Assembly: GCA_030374805.1 (NCBI GenBank)
Contig: JARGSG010000079.1
Location: 245,796-309,795, forward strand
Length of the DNA stretch: 64,000 nt
Direction: 5' to 3'
Source of the DNA: Gracilaria gracilis
Taxonomy: Eukaryota; Rhodophyta; Florideophyceae; Gracilariales; Gracilariaceae
Of this stretch, positions 33,206 through 42,601 are shown piece by piece (position 1 is the first letter of the stretch; every line of letters starts with the position of its first letter). The position numbers and the translations under genes are program-made. Below the pieces are notes generated by a model. That model saw nothing but the letters and a program-made list of their open reading frames with translations. It was not told the DNA's origin and did no database searches.

Positions 33206-35266
33206 ATGATGCTCGCGTGCAGCGCGCCGCGTGTGAGCTGCGCCGCGCGTCTAGCGCGCCGCGCCCACGGGCGCTGGCGCGCGCAGCACGCGGCGGCGAC
33301 GCGCGACGAGCCGCCGCCGCCGCCGCCGCCGCCGCGCGACGAGCCGACGCAGCCGCCGTTCGGCTACCGCCGCCCGCCGCCCTGGAAGCCGCAGCGCGTC
33401 AACGAGAGCGCGTCGCCCGAGGAGCGCCTGTCGTACGGCCACGCGCGCGACGACATTTCCGACTGGCCGCACATCGAGCACAGCACGCTGGCGCTGCGCG
33501 AGATCGACACCGAGCAGCAGCAGCCGCAGCAGCAGCCGCAGCAGCAGCAGCAGCAGCAGCCGCAGCAGCAGCAGCAGCAGCACGCCGCCTCCGCCGCCGC
33601 CGCGGTGCCGCAGCTCGCGCACGGCATGCACGTCGTGCTGCGCGGCGACGGGCTATACGCGCTGCACGCGCCCTGGCTGCTTACCCGGCGCGGGCGCGAC
33701 CAGCAGCGCGCGCGCAGACGGCGCGCGCATCGCCACCGCCACTCGTTCTACGGCTGCGACGCCGTGCGCTGCATTGTGCAGCCGCGAGATATTGCGTGGC
33801 AGAACATTCCGGGCTACGTTCCGGCCGCGCAGGATGCCACGCTGCATCACATTGCGGCGCGTACGGCGGGCGCGCGCTACTCGAGCAGCACCAGTTCTAT
33901 ATCTCCGGCGATTGCCGCCATGTATCACTTGCTGTCCAACTATCGCGATACGCACTTACTCGGTGGCCTTTCCGAACAACTGGCCGATCTGCCCAGCCAT
34001 TTTTCAAAGTTTCATCGCCGCCCGGTCGCCTTCACTCTCTCGCGAAACCAACCTGGTCGCGATGTGTACACCGTCAACGCCCACTCTGGAACCGACACCG
34101 GCCCTTCCATCCTGCGCGACTTGGGCCATTCCATGGAGCGCATGCTCACCATGTCGCCCGAGGATTTTGCCTCAAAGTATGTTCTTCCCCCCCATCGTCA
34201 GCGTCGAACACAGCCGCAATCCGAAATGAACCCATCCGCCGATGAGCACCAGTTTTATCACTACTCTCAGGCTTCCCAGTTTGTGCTTCGCGCCCAGATT
34301 GATTGTCGCAACCCCGACACCGGCGAGGTGTTCGATGTCAAAACGCGTGCCGTCGCCAAGATTCGATATGATCTGCCAAACTACTTGCAGTACGCTTCGC
34401 ACAAGCTTCGCTTTCTCAAGGGCAAGACCGACTCGTACGAGCGTGAGTTCTACGATATGGTTCGCACAGTCTTCCTCAAGTACGCGCTTCAACTCCGCAT
34501 TGGACGCATGTCGGGCGCGCTTGTCGCCTATCACAACACCACCGAGTTGCTCGCCTTGGAATACATCTCGCTCAAGGAGATTGAATCGTACGTGTTTGGT
34601 AGTCAACGATGGGCTGATGTCGCATTTGGTACTGCCATTAGTCTCCTGGAACGCATTCTGGACACCATCACCACCACTGTGCCTCTGGACAACACTGACG
34701 ACCGGTTGAAGGTCATGTTGTACACAGAATGGTCCAAGTTGAGGATGTACGTGTTCGTGCAGCACTTGCAGAAGGATGAACAAGATCCTTTCGGAGATGC
34801 CGAATTCCAGCGCCGAGAACGCGACAGCTCTCAACCACCCCAAGTTGAGGAAGGTGTTATAACCAATCTGCAAGCTGTCGGTCAGTGGCACGTCGACCCT
34901 GATTATCATGATAACGCGTGTCCAGGAGTGTCCATTCTCGGCGCGTACAAGGGATTCAAACAGTTTGGCGCTTCGTGGGTGCCCGGCAAGGAGAAGCCTT
35001 CAACGGAAACCAAACGAAATGTGGCGAACAGTGATGTTTTCAACTACACCAAGTTTGACCTGTCAAGTTTGACGGCTGACAAGCTTCGCGTCTGGGAACT
35101 TAAAGTTGTGCCGTTGGTCAATGATGAAGTGCATCCGCGAAAGAATATCTCATTGGATGAAGGCGATACCTTCAGATTGAAGTACCACTTTGCCGAGGTT
35201 ACCGACCTGAAGGGTGAGCACTACTCCAAATTCATCAGCGGTTTGGCGCGCATCTATCTGAGATAG
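33206..35266 (+). CDS. PET127: Pet127-type mitochondrial RNA-processing protein
   Basis: A 686-aa protein from the Met at 33206; the frame extends upstream but through the previous gene. The N-terminus is Arg/Ala-rich (APRVSCAARLARRAHGRW), as expected of a mitochondrial targeting sequence. Then come low-complexity Pro and Gln runs (about residues 102-130). The conserved Pet127 region starts near residue 225 with YSSSTSSISPAIAAMYHLLS. It includes FVLRAQIDCRNPDTGEVFDV (D366, D377-V-K379), the Asp...Asp-x-Lys pattern of PD-(D/E)XK nucleases. Then come SYEREFYDMVRTVFLKYALQ and LRIGRMSGALVAYHNT, which are diagnostic. In fungi Pet127 acts in mitochondrial 5' RNA processing and decay. A broken LIP1-linked copy of this block at 49-53 kb lacks PET127. 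GC content is much higher in the first third than in the rest. Confidence 0.85.
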   Translation: MMLACSAPRVSCAARLARRAHGRWRAQHAAATRDEPPPPPPPPRDEPTQPPFGYRRPPPWKPQRVNESASPEERLSYGHARDDISDWPHIEHSTLALREIDTEQQQPQQQPQQQQQQQPQQQQQQHAASAAAAVPQLAHGMHVVLRGDGLYALHAPWLLTRRGRDQQRARRRRAHRHRHSFYGCDAVRCIVQPRDIAWQNIPGYVPAAQDATLHHIAARTAGARYSSSTSSISPAIAAMYHLLSNYRDTHLLGGLSEQLADLPSHFSKFHRRPVAFTLSRNQPGRDVYTVNAHSGTDTGPSILRDLGHSMERMLTMSPEDFASKYVLPPHRQRRTQPQSEMNPSADEHQFYHYSQASQFVLRAQIDCRNPDTGEVFDVKTRAVAKIRYDLPNYLQYASHKLRFLKGKTDSYEREFYDMVRTVFLKYALQLRIGRMSGALVAYHNTTELLALEYISLKEIESYVFGSQRWADVAFGTAISLLERILDTITTTVPLDNTDDRLKVMLYTEWSKLRMYVFVQHLQKDEQDPFGDAEFQRRERDSSQPPQVEEGVITNLQAVGQWHVDPDYHDNACPGVSILGAYKGFKQFGASWVPGKEKPSTETKRNVANSDVFNYTKFDLSSLTADKLRVWELKVVPLVNDEVHPRKNISLDEGDTFRLKYHFAEVTDLKGEHYSKFISGLARIYLR
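33513..33600 (+). repeat. CAG/CCG-rich polyglutamine tract in PET127
   Basis: A run of CAG codons broken by CCG gives an interrupted polyglutamine segment, followed by a short Ala run. It lies before the conserved domain and is likely disordered. Confidence 0.9.
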
Positions 35267-35963
35267 CCATGGTGGAAGCAATTTTATGACGCTCAAGGGG
35301 ACGAAGATTCTAACATGTTCGAATGATCTAAGAAGCAAATAGTTCACGGTCGTTTCTACACGTATTGTTCGCATCTTTGTAAACGAAATTACTTCGCATA
35401 CCAAGCTCTATATCCGAGTGGCACGTTCATCGCATTTGAATCATCGGACATGCCGTATGAATCAAGAAATCTATTGAACTGATTGACCATTTTTCTAGTT
35501 GTTCTTTGACTGCTATCTCAATCCGCATTCGGAGAAGAGCCAGCCAAGAGTAGGTAGTATCTGACATACGCGGTACGGAAGGACGCGATGCTCTCGTTTC
35601 ATAATAGAAGGAGATCAGCAAGGCAGGGAAGCCAAAAGAAGGATATGTCATTGGTTTTCACGGTAGCCGACCGCTGATGAGAGGTGTGATCCTTCCCTTG
35701 ACCTTTCTGTCTTCTCTTTCAGGACAGCAAAACAGATTTGATCTGCGTTCCGGTCTCTATCGGAGACGGAGAGAGGGAGCGAGAAGGCGCTGGCCACAGA
35801 GTGGCCAGCACAGAGGAATCACCGTGCCCAGGTGTTTATTTTTGAGAGATCGCTCTATGGTGTTTTTTCTTCCAAGTTTGATGCGTCTACATAGATATGC
35901 AACCTCGTCACAATTGTTTGTTCGCGCAACGTCTCTGATCACCAGAACGAGTCTTGTTTAGCA
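35267..35963. other. Intergenic between PET127 and lipoyl synthase
   Basis: Only short unrecognised ORFs are present. A TGGCCACAGAGTGGCCA inverted repeat lies near 35793-35809. No separate gene is recognised. Confidence 0.4.
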
Positions 35964-37010
35964 TTGACCACCACGATGGGCTGCGTCTCTGCTTTTCTAC
36001 CTTTACCGACGCTTCCTCGAAAGTCCCACGCCGCAAGGCGTCGCGCAAAGATCGATCCAACCGTCAGCGCAGCGCATCGCACGCCTTCTGTTGGCGCTCC
36101 ACAGCCAACTCCTCGCCCAAACTGGTTTCGCGTTCCCGCTCCAGACACGTACTCCAGGCACTCTCAACATGACCAACTTAAGGATTCTCTTCGATCACGC
36201 CGTCTGCACACTGTGTGCGAAGAGGCGGCGTGCCCGAACGTCGGCGAATGTTGGAATGGCGGAACAGCCACCATAATGGTGCTCGGGGATACATGTACTC
36301 GCGGATGTCGCTTTTGTGCTATTAACACGGCTTCACAGCCTGCTCCACCGGACGAAGATGAACCCTTCAACGTGGCCGCTGAAATTGCGCAATGGGGTCT
36401 CAACTACGTTGTGTTGACCAGTGTAGATCGTGACGACTTACCGGATGGAGGAGCAGCCCATTTTGCAAAGACTGTCCGATATATTAAGCTTCTTCAGCCT
36501 AAACTTCTTGTTGAGTGCTTGGTGGGCGATTTTCAGGGTGATAAGACGGCAGTGCGTTCCTTGGCCGAATGCGGTCTTGATGTTTTCGCGCATAACATGG
36601 AGACGGTGCAACGTTTGCAGCGGTACGTGCGAGATAAAAGGGCAAACTACGACCAGAGTTTGCGTGTTTTGGAGGTAGCGAAGCAAAGCGGGGTGTACAC
36701 GAAGACGAGCTTGATGTTGGGGCTCGGCGAGACTGATGATGAGATTAGACAAACAATGGTCGATTGCCGAAGAGTTGGGGTGGATGTGATCACATTCGGA
36801 CAGTATCTCAGGCCTACGGAACGCCATCTAAGTGTGGTTGAATATGTAACGCCGGAGAAGTTCAAGAAGTGGGAACTTGAAGGGCAACAGATGGGCTTCA
36901 AATACGTAGCTTCTGGCCCTATGGTGCGGAGCTCGTACAAGGCGGGAGAGTACTTTATGGAGAATATGATTCGTAAAGGCCGTGTGGAATCTATGCAAAG
37001 CCAAGGTTGA
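35964..37010 (+). CDS. LIP1P: Lipoyl synthase, probably plastid form
   Basis: A 348-aa radical-SAM enzyme that inserts two sulfurs into protein-bound octanoyl groups to make lipoyl cofactors for dehydrogenase complexes. Both cluster motifs are intact: the auxiliary cluster C85-x4-C90-x5-C96 ([12 protein letters not shown]) and the SAM-cluster C111-x3-C115-x2-C118 (CTRGCRFC). The C-terminal RSSY motif (322-325) supplies the serine ligand. The first about 60 residues are basic and Ser/Thr/Pro/Ala-rich, like a transit peptide. [20 protein letters not shown] and [18 protein letters not shown] look closer to the plastid type than the mitochondrial type by motif comparison from memory, so the location is probable, not proven. 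A second Met at residue 5 is a possible start. The 3' end and downstream DNA recur as broken copies at 46.3 and 51.2 kb. Confidence 0.9.
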   Translation: MTTTMGCVSAFLPLPTLPRKSHAARRRAKIDPTVSAAHRTPSVGAPQPTPRPNWFRVPAPDTYSRHSQHDQLKDSLRSRRLHTVCEEAACPNVGECWNGGTATIMVLGDTCTRGCRFCAINTASQPAPPDEDEPFNVAAEIAQWGLNYVVLTSVDRDDLPDGGAAHFAKTVRYIKLLQPKLLVECLVGDFQGDKTAVRSLAECGLDVFAHNMETVQRLQRYVRDKRANYDQSLRVLEVAKQSGVYTKTSLMLGLGETDDEIRQTMVDCRRVGVDVITFGQYLRPTERHLSVVEYVTPEKFKKWELEGQQMGFKYVASGPMVRSSYKAGEYFMENMIRKGRVESMQSQG

Positions 37011-37672
37011 GTGCTGGTTACCCCCTTTGTTACTATGCAGCGCATGAAGCCACGCTCTATGTTCATCGCGTCGAAATCGATTGATAAGAGCACAAGGGTT
37101 ACCTTCCCATTCACATGAGCGTCACAGCGTGCGGTACTGCCATGAAGTTAACAGCACAAGCGATGATGGTCCAAATAGCAGATATAACGTGCGTTGACTG
37201 GAATTCTCCCCCATAACATGAACTACGTTGAGTGCAGACAACCGGGAAGCTTCAGACCAATAAGAGACCAGGGCGGGCATGAATACGGCGGGGATCTTTT
37301 CGTTCTGTGATTGTCTCTCCTCTTGCTCGGGGCTCGGCTCCAGAGGAGACTACCTCCGTCGAAATGCACTTAGTTTGTGTTCGTACTCGGCCCTTGGGAT
37401 ACCCGACAAAAAGTCTGCATGACGGCCTGTGAGGAGGACGTTCCGTCCGGCGTACCACGGCTGGATCGGCAAGTTTTTGGAGGTTTGCGAGCACTCACTC
37501 GTCGCGATCGAAGACAGTACGAGCTTCGTGTTACAGCCGTGACTGTGCATCTCTGCACTGTATATACTTTCGAAGGCGACCTGTAGTTCGATAGTTTAGC
37601 CAACATAGTTGAACAACGATAAGGACTTCCTGGAGAAGTCTACGAAGTAAAAGGTGTTTCTCGGCTTTAACG
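37011..37672 (+). repeat. Downstream flank of lipoyl synthase, present three times in the window
   Basis: This segment is the intact-context copy of DNA found again at about 46390-46950 and 51775-52750. Shared blocks include the ATGAAGCCACGCTC and CGAAATCGATTGATAA stretch, GAAGCTTCAGACCAATA, the block around GACGTTCCGTCCGGCGTA, and GTAGTTCGATAGTTTAGCC. ORFs on both strands are short and their frames are not kept between copies. Nucleotide similarity therefore reflects duplication rather than protein constraint. Confidence 0.8.
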
Positions 37673-38251
37673 CTACCCACGTTCTAGTTGGGACTGTATA
37701 CAATATCGACGATGGCTTTCATTGAATGAGAGTGGTTTCAGTTTGGTGAACAAATTCTTCGCCGAAGTGGTATGTTCCATATCCGCAACAGCTTCTCTCA
37801 AGTGAGGCTCCAAGAGAACCTTCGAAGCGACACGATCCTTAGAAGGTGTGAGTTCGGCGAACATGAACGCTTTCAGAACGACGAGAGCATGAGGGAGTAG
37901 GGCACTAGCTACTCGCCTTCTCGCGGTGTGCCTGTGTCTCCATAACTCCGTGTAGCGCCGGAGGGAGCGAAACGAGTCAGCAACTAAGACTCTTACGGAG
38001 ACTAGAAACCATGACGGCGTCATGCCCGTGTGGCCTGGCGCTGAGTCGCGACACCTTACCATTGACCGAAAGCAGATGAGCTTCTTCACTGCGAACATAT
38101 CCGAGCTTTCCGCTGTGTCGCGCGCTGTTCGTCTAACACATCGGCGGTACGCCCTTGCCGTCCTCGCTGCGGATGGGCTCTCTTTCGCGCGACAGTCGTC
38201 AGGGCGGTGGTTGCGATGTTTGTGCGTTGTTGCTCGTGTTGGTGGCGTCAT
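37673..38251 (-). CDS. Possible small gene of unknown function
   Basis: A 192-codon ORF, basic in its first half (Arg/His/Thr-rich). The second half (ALVVLKAFMFAELTPSKDRV and onward) is partly recognisable in the decayed copy at 46950-47220, where it is interrupted by stops. A start at an internal Met (MFAVKKLICF) is also possible. I recognise no domain. It lies between lipoyl synthase and the 3' end of the Sel1 gene. It could equally be chance coding potential in duplicated DNA. Confidence 0.25.
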   Translation of the reverse strand: MTPPTRATTHKHRNHRPDDCRAKESPSAARTARAYRRCVRRTARDTAESSDMFAVKKLICFRSMVRCRDSAPGHTGMTPSWFLVSVRVLVADSFRSLRRYTELWRHRHTARRRVASALLPHALVVLKAFMFAELTPSKDRVASKVLLEPHLREAVADMEHTTSAKNLFTKLKPLSFNESHRRYCIQSQLERG

Positions 38252-38383
38252 TCCCGTTGCTCGTCATGTAGGTGCGAGGCGTCACCGTCAAGGTGTTCGT
38301 GCTGTGGTTTGTGGCGGCATTCGCATATGTATAATGCGCTGGATAGCGTCCAACAACAACAGCAACTACTACCTTCGTATTCA

Positions 38384-41300
38384 CTATCGTAAACGCAACT
38401 GTGCAAACCGCCGTAGCTCACGCTCTACATCCACCCCATCCGCTTCATCTCTCAGCTGCACATTCAGAATACGCGTTACGTCATCATCCCCACCCTCCTC
38501 GAATGCCCTCTCATACAGCCGTTGTGCACGAGCGGCATCCACTGCCATCCCATCCGCGCCACTCTCCAGCAACAAACTCAGATTGAACATGGCGCCCGCG
38601 TCCCCACCCTTTTCGATCGCTCTCTCCCAAAGCCGTTTTGCACGAGCAGCATCCACCGCCACCCCGTCCGCACCGTTTTTCAGCAACACACCCAGATTGG
38701 ACATTGCGGTCACACTGCCGCTCTCCTCGATAGCCCTCTCCCACAGTCGTTGCGCGCGCACGGCATCCGCCGACACCACATCCACGCCATTCACCAGCAA
38801 CAAACCCAGGTTCACCATTGCATCCACATGCCCACCCTCCTCGATCGCCCTCTCGTACAGCCGTTGGGCACGAGCAGCATCCACCGCCACCCCGTCCGCA
38901 CCGTCTTCCAACAACACACCCAGAGCGTACATTGCCTTCACATGCCCGCCCTCCTCGATCGCCCTCTCCCAAAGCCGTTGTGCGCGAGCAGCATCCACCG
39001 CCACCCCATCCGCGCCATACACCAGCAGCACACCCAAATTGTACATTGCGGCAACATTCCCACCCTGCTCTATTGCCCTCTCGTACAGCCGTTGGGCATG
39101 AGCAGCATCCACCGCCACCCCGTCCGCACCGTCTTCCAGCAACAAACCCAGAGCGTACATTGCCTTCACATGCCCGCCCTCCTCGATCGCCCTCTCCAAA
39201 AGGCGTTGTGCGCGAGCAGCATCCACCGCCACCCCATCCGCGCCACACACCAGCAGCACACCCAGATGATACATTGCGCCAACATGTCCACCCTGCTGGA
39301 TTGCCCTCTCGTACAACCGTTGGGCGCGAGCGGCATCAACTGCAACCCCATCCGCACCGTATTCCAGCAACACACCCAGGGCGTACATTGCCTCCACATG
39401 CTCACCCTCTTCGATCGCCCTCTCCAAAAGGCGTTGTGCGCGAGCAGCATCTACCGCAACCCCATCCGCGCCATACACCAGCAGCACACCCAGGTGGTAC
39501 ATTGCGTTAACAAACCCACCTTGCTCGATTGCCCTCTCGTACAGCCGTTGAGCACGAGCGGCATCAACCGCCACCCCATCCGCACCTTCTTCCAGCAACA
39601 TACCCACATTGTCCATTGATTGCACATCGCCTCCTTCGTCGATGGCCCGCTCCCTCAACTCTTTCGCACGCACGGCATCCACAGCCACCCCATCCGCGCC
39701 CCCTTTCAGCAACACTCCGAGATTCAACATTGAACGTACCGACCTACCCTCCTCGATCGCCCTCTCGTACAGCCGTTTAGCACGCACGGCATCCACCGCC
39801 ACCCCATCCGCGCCATTGCACAGTAAAAGGGCCAGATTGTGCATGGCGTTCACATCCCCACCCTCCTCGACCGCCCTCTCCCACAGTCGTTGCGTGCGCA
39901 CAGCATCGACCGCCACCCCATCCGCGCCGCCTGCCAGCAAAATACCAAGAGAGTACATTGCGGTCACATCGCCCTGGTCCTCGATGGCTGTCTCGTACAG
40001 CCTTTTGGCACGCACCGCATCCGCAGCCACCCCATCTGCGCCGTTTTCTAGCAACCTGCCCAGATTCACCATTGCGTGCGCATTCCCACCCTCCTCGATA
40101 GCTCTCTCATACAGCTGTTGCGCACGCGCGGCATCCACCGCCACCCCATCCGCGCCAGTATGCAGCAGGTTCCCCAGATTCAGCATTGCTAGTACAAGCC
40201 CACCTTCCTCGATCGCTCTCTCGTAGAGCGCTTGTGCCCGCGCCGCATCCACCGCCACCCCATCCGCGCCCTCTTCCAGCACAACACCCAGATTGTACAT
40301 TGCCGTCACATTGCCACCCTCCTCGATCGCTCTCTCGCACAGCCGTTGCGCCCGCACGGCATCAACCGCTACACCTTCCGCGCCTTTTTGCAGCAACCTG
40401 CCCAGGTTCACCATTGCACGCATATGCCCACTCTCCTCGATGGCCCTCTCGTACAGCCTTTTGGCATGCACGGCATCCGCCGCCACCCCATCCGCGCCAT
40501 ATGCCAGCAAATTTGCCAGGTTCACCATTGCATTCGCATGCCCACTCTCCTCGATCGCCCTCTCGTACAGCCTCTTTGCACGAGCAGCATCAACCGCTAC
40601 ACCATCCGCGCCATGCTGCAGCAACCAACCCAGATCGTACACTGCACGCACATCCTCACCCTCTTCGGTCGCTCTCTCCCACAGTCGTTGAGCACGAACG
40701 GCATCTACCGCCACCCCATCCGCGCCATGCTGCAGCAACCAACCCAGATCGTACATTGCACGCACATCCTCACCCTCTTCGATCGCTCTCTCCCACAGTC
40801 GTTGAGCACGAACGGCATCTACCTCCATCCCATCCGCGCCATTCACTAGCAAAAGACCCAGATTGTACATTGCGTTCACATGGCTCCCCTCCTCGACAGC
40901 CCTCTCCCACAGTCCTTGCGCGCGCACGGCATCCACGGACACCCCATCCACGCCGTTGATCAGCAACACACCCAGGTTCACCATTGCAGGCACATGCCCA
41001 CCCTGCTCGATCGCCCTCTCGTACAGCAGTTGTGCACGCGCGGCATTCGCCGCCACCCCATCCGCGCCATTGCTTAGCAAAACCGCAAGTTTATACATAG
41101 CATGCACATCGCCACGCTCCTCAATCGCTCTCTCGTATGACCGTACTGTACGCACGGCATCCACCTCCATTCCATCTCCTTCATCAAAACATCTCCTGCA
41201 GCAAAACATCCAAGTCCATTGCAGAGCTCGATACGAGCGGGCGGCAATATGTGAGGCGGTCACAGGGTGGAAGGGCGATGGGATCGCAACGGCAAAAGCT

Positions 41301-41470
41301 AAGCGGATTGGTTGAAAAACGTGGCAGCAACTGCAGCAAGCTGGTGGGAAGAAGCAGGGGGGAAACTCGGCGTTTGCGGAGAGAACGAACGAACGAACGA
41401 ACGAACAAGTGACTTCATGGTTTTTGTAGGGAGAACGAAGGCAGAGAGTTGTCCGAGTTGGAACTTCCAA
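38384..41470 (-). CDS. Giant Sel1-like repeat protein (about 24 repeats)
   Basis: A 1028-aa ORF that is almost entirely Sel1-like (TPR-related) repeats of 38 residues. The consensus is close to 'AVDAxRAQRLYERAIEEGGHVxAMYNLGVLLxxGADGV'. I count 23 good units and one degenerate final unit (ILNVQLRDEADGVD) before a basic C-terminus. Sel1 repeats form an alpha-solenoid used for protein-protein contacts, often as adaptors. The first about 87 residues are not repeat-like, are hydrophobic/Cys-rich and include a (GAAC)6 microsatellite. The real start may therefore be the Met at 41209 (MFCCRRCFDEGDG), or an upstream exon may exist. The copies are highly similar at the DNA level with a 114-bp period, a sign of recent expansion or gene conversion. 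Confidence 0.8.
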   Translation of the reverse strand: MEVPTRTTLCLRSPYKNHEVTCSFVRSFVLSANAEFPPCFFPPACCSCCHVFQPIRLAFAVAIPSPFHPVTASHIAARSYRALQWTWMFCCRRCFDEGDGMEVDAVRTVRSYERAIEERGDVHAMYKLAVLLSNGADGVAANAARAQLLYERAIEQGGHVPAMVNLGVLLINGVDGVSVDAVRAQGLWERAVEEGSHVNAMYNLGLLLVNGADGMEVDAVRAQRLWERAIEEGEDVRAMYDLGWLLQHGADGVAVDAVRAQRLWERATEEGEDVRAVYDLGWLLQHGADGVAVDAARAKRLYERAIEESGHANAMVNLANLLAYGADGVAADAVHAKRLYERAIEESGHMRAMVNLGRLLQKGAEGVAVDAVRAQRLCERAIEEGGNVTAMYNLGVVLEEGADGVAVDAARAQALYERAIEEGGLVLAMLNLGNLLHTGADGVAVDAARAQQLYERAIEEGGNAHAMVNLGRLLENGADGVAADAVRAKRLYETAIEDQGDVTAMYSLGILLAGGADGVAVDAVRTQRLWERAVEEGGDVNAMHNLALLLCNGADGVAVDAVRAKRLYERAIEEGRSVRSMLNLGVLLKGGADGVAVDAVRAKELRERAIDEGGDVQSMDNVGMLLEEGADGVAVDAARAQRLYERAIEQGGFVNAMYHLGVLLVYGADGVAVDAARAQRLLERAIEEGEHVEAMYALGVLLEYGADGVAVDAARAQRLYERAIQQGGHVGAMYHLGVLLVCGADGVAVDAARAQRLLERAIEEGGHVKAMYALGLLLEDGADGVAVDAAHAQRLYERAIEQGGNVAAMYNLGVLLVYGADGVAVDAARAQRLWERAIEEGGHVKAMYALGVLLEDGADGVAVDAARAQRLYERAIEEGGHVDAMVNLGLLLVNGVDVVSADAVRAQRLWERAIEESGSVTAMSNLGVLLKNGADGVAVDAARAKRLWERAIEKGGDAGAMFNLSLLLESGADGMAVDAARAQRLYERAFEEGGDDDVTRILNVQLRDEADGVDVERELRRFAQLRLR
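41383..41406. repeat. (GAAC)6 microsatellite
   Basis: Six perfect GAAC units near the 5' end of the Sel1 ORF. A tetranucleotide repeat here argues that this part may be leader rather than coding. Confidence 0.95.
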
Positions 41471-41519
41471 CGAGGGGGCAACCCTCTACGGCGTAGAGTC
41501 TACGCTTCATCTTGCTCGG

Positions 41520-41565
41520 TGGTGAGCAACGAGTTGTTTCCGTGGTGAGCAACGAGTTGTTTCCG
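41520..41565. repeat. 23-bp direct repeat, two units
   Basis: TGGTGAGCAACGAGTTGTTTCCG is present twice in tandem, 50 bp upstream of the Sel1 ORF. Confidence 0.95.
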
Positions 41566-41610
41566 TGGTGAAACGGACGAGGGAGATTTGACGGCGTTTC
41601 CAGAAGCATG

Positions 41611-41870
41611 TACCAAGGGTAGCATAAACCCGTTTTGCCTCATCACGCAAATGCGCCATTATGTACTCATAACACTCATCCATCATTTGTTAACGTTCCT
41701 ACGGTGACTCTGACTCCCGCGCCAGGCAATGACAGCCCTGGCGGGGTGGTTAGTGTCGTGAAACAACAACAATCATGTCTTGAGTGGAGCGATTAGAACA
41801 GTGCACAGGCACCGAACGGCCTCACGGGAGACGTTCAACGCAAAGTAAGAGCACGACGGTGATCACTGAC
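41611..41870 (+). repeat. Dispersed repeat upstream of the Sel1 gene
   Basis: The first part (about 41621-41700; GTAGCATAAACCCGTTTTG, TCATCACGCAAATGCGCCATT) is repeated inverted at 45970-46056. The second part (about 41706-41860; GACTCTGACTCCCGCG, GGCACCGAACGGCCTCAC) is repeated directly at 47740-47880. It begins with the motif TACCAAGGGTA. The two parts are adjacent here but split at the other locus, so this may be the less rearranged copy of a mobile or duplicated sequence. Confidence 0.75.
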
Positions 41871-42601
41871 CTTCTGAAACTCTGCCCACCAACAACGGTC
41901 GCGGCGAACTCTTCTACGCAATAAAAAAAGATCCAAACGACGCGAACAAGCTTCCACAGCTTTCCCTACTTCTTTATCTATCCAAAGATGTCATGAGACC
42001 ATGCCAGAGAGGTTTACACCTTGGTTTTGTAGTTCGCTCTGTGAGGCCCGGTGTTTGCAAATAGATTGACTTGTTGGGTGATATATACCTACTATGTGCA
42101 GTGCCTTCTGTTCTCTTTGTTTTCAAAGGATTCATGAATCTTGGTTTCGGTTACAGGATTCGTTTAGCGCTTTGCTGTTTACAGTCAAGCTGAAGAACAA
42201 CTATCGCATAAAGGGAGTGTACATCGGCGAAAGTGATGACTCAAATGTAACCATTCTCCCTCGATACGCCTAAAATAAAGCCCTCATCATCATCATTCTT
42301 CCTCGATCAAGAGCCAGCGTCAACATGTCGCATCACGTTTGCAAAAACCCAATGCGAGAACTAGACCAGAAAGCCTTTGTCTTGGTTCGCTCTGCCAAAA
42401 GCGCATTCGTACAATTCTTTTACACTTCGATTCTTCCTACAAAGGCTGACTGCAAGGCTTGAAGGACGATATTGAAGTGAGTTGTGTATCCCTAACTTGG
42501 TCGGAATCGAACCAAAAGTTATTTATCTGTACTATACAAGTTAGTCGACGAACACTATAGATACAAAGTCAGTCCGTACTCTGTACATTTGGATATAAAA
42601 G
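41871..42601. other. Intergenic, tail-to-head spacer
   Basis: No coding sequence is recognised between the start of the Sel1 gene and the end of the lyase gene. A short TCATCATCATCATTC run near 42285 is the only simple repeat noted. Confidence 0.4.

Noticed and set aside
33124..34245. 373-codon Ala/Arg-rich plus ORF
   Set aside because: It is a +1 shadow of the GC-rich, CAG-rich start of PET127.
38522..40959. Long plus-strand ORFs (up to 365 codons) over the Sel1 region
   Set aside because: They repeat with the same 114-bp period and are shadows of the Sel1 array.
38384..41470. Possible CRISPR-like array because of regular 114-bp repeats
   Set aside because: The repeats are in-frame protein-coding Sel1 units without unique spacers.
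42490..42590. GGTTCGATTCC-like T-arm on the minus strand near 42505
   Set aside because: No acceptor, D or anticodon arms can be paired around it; not a tRNA.
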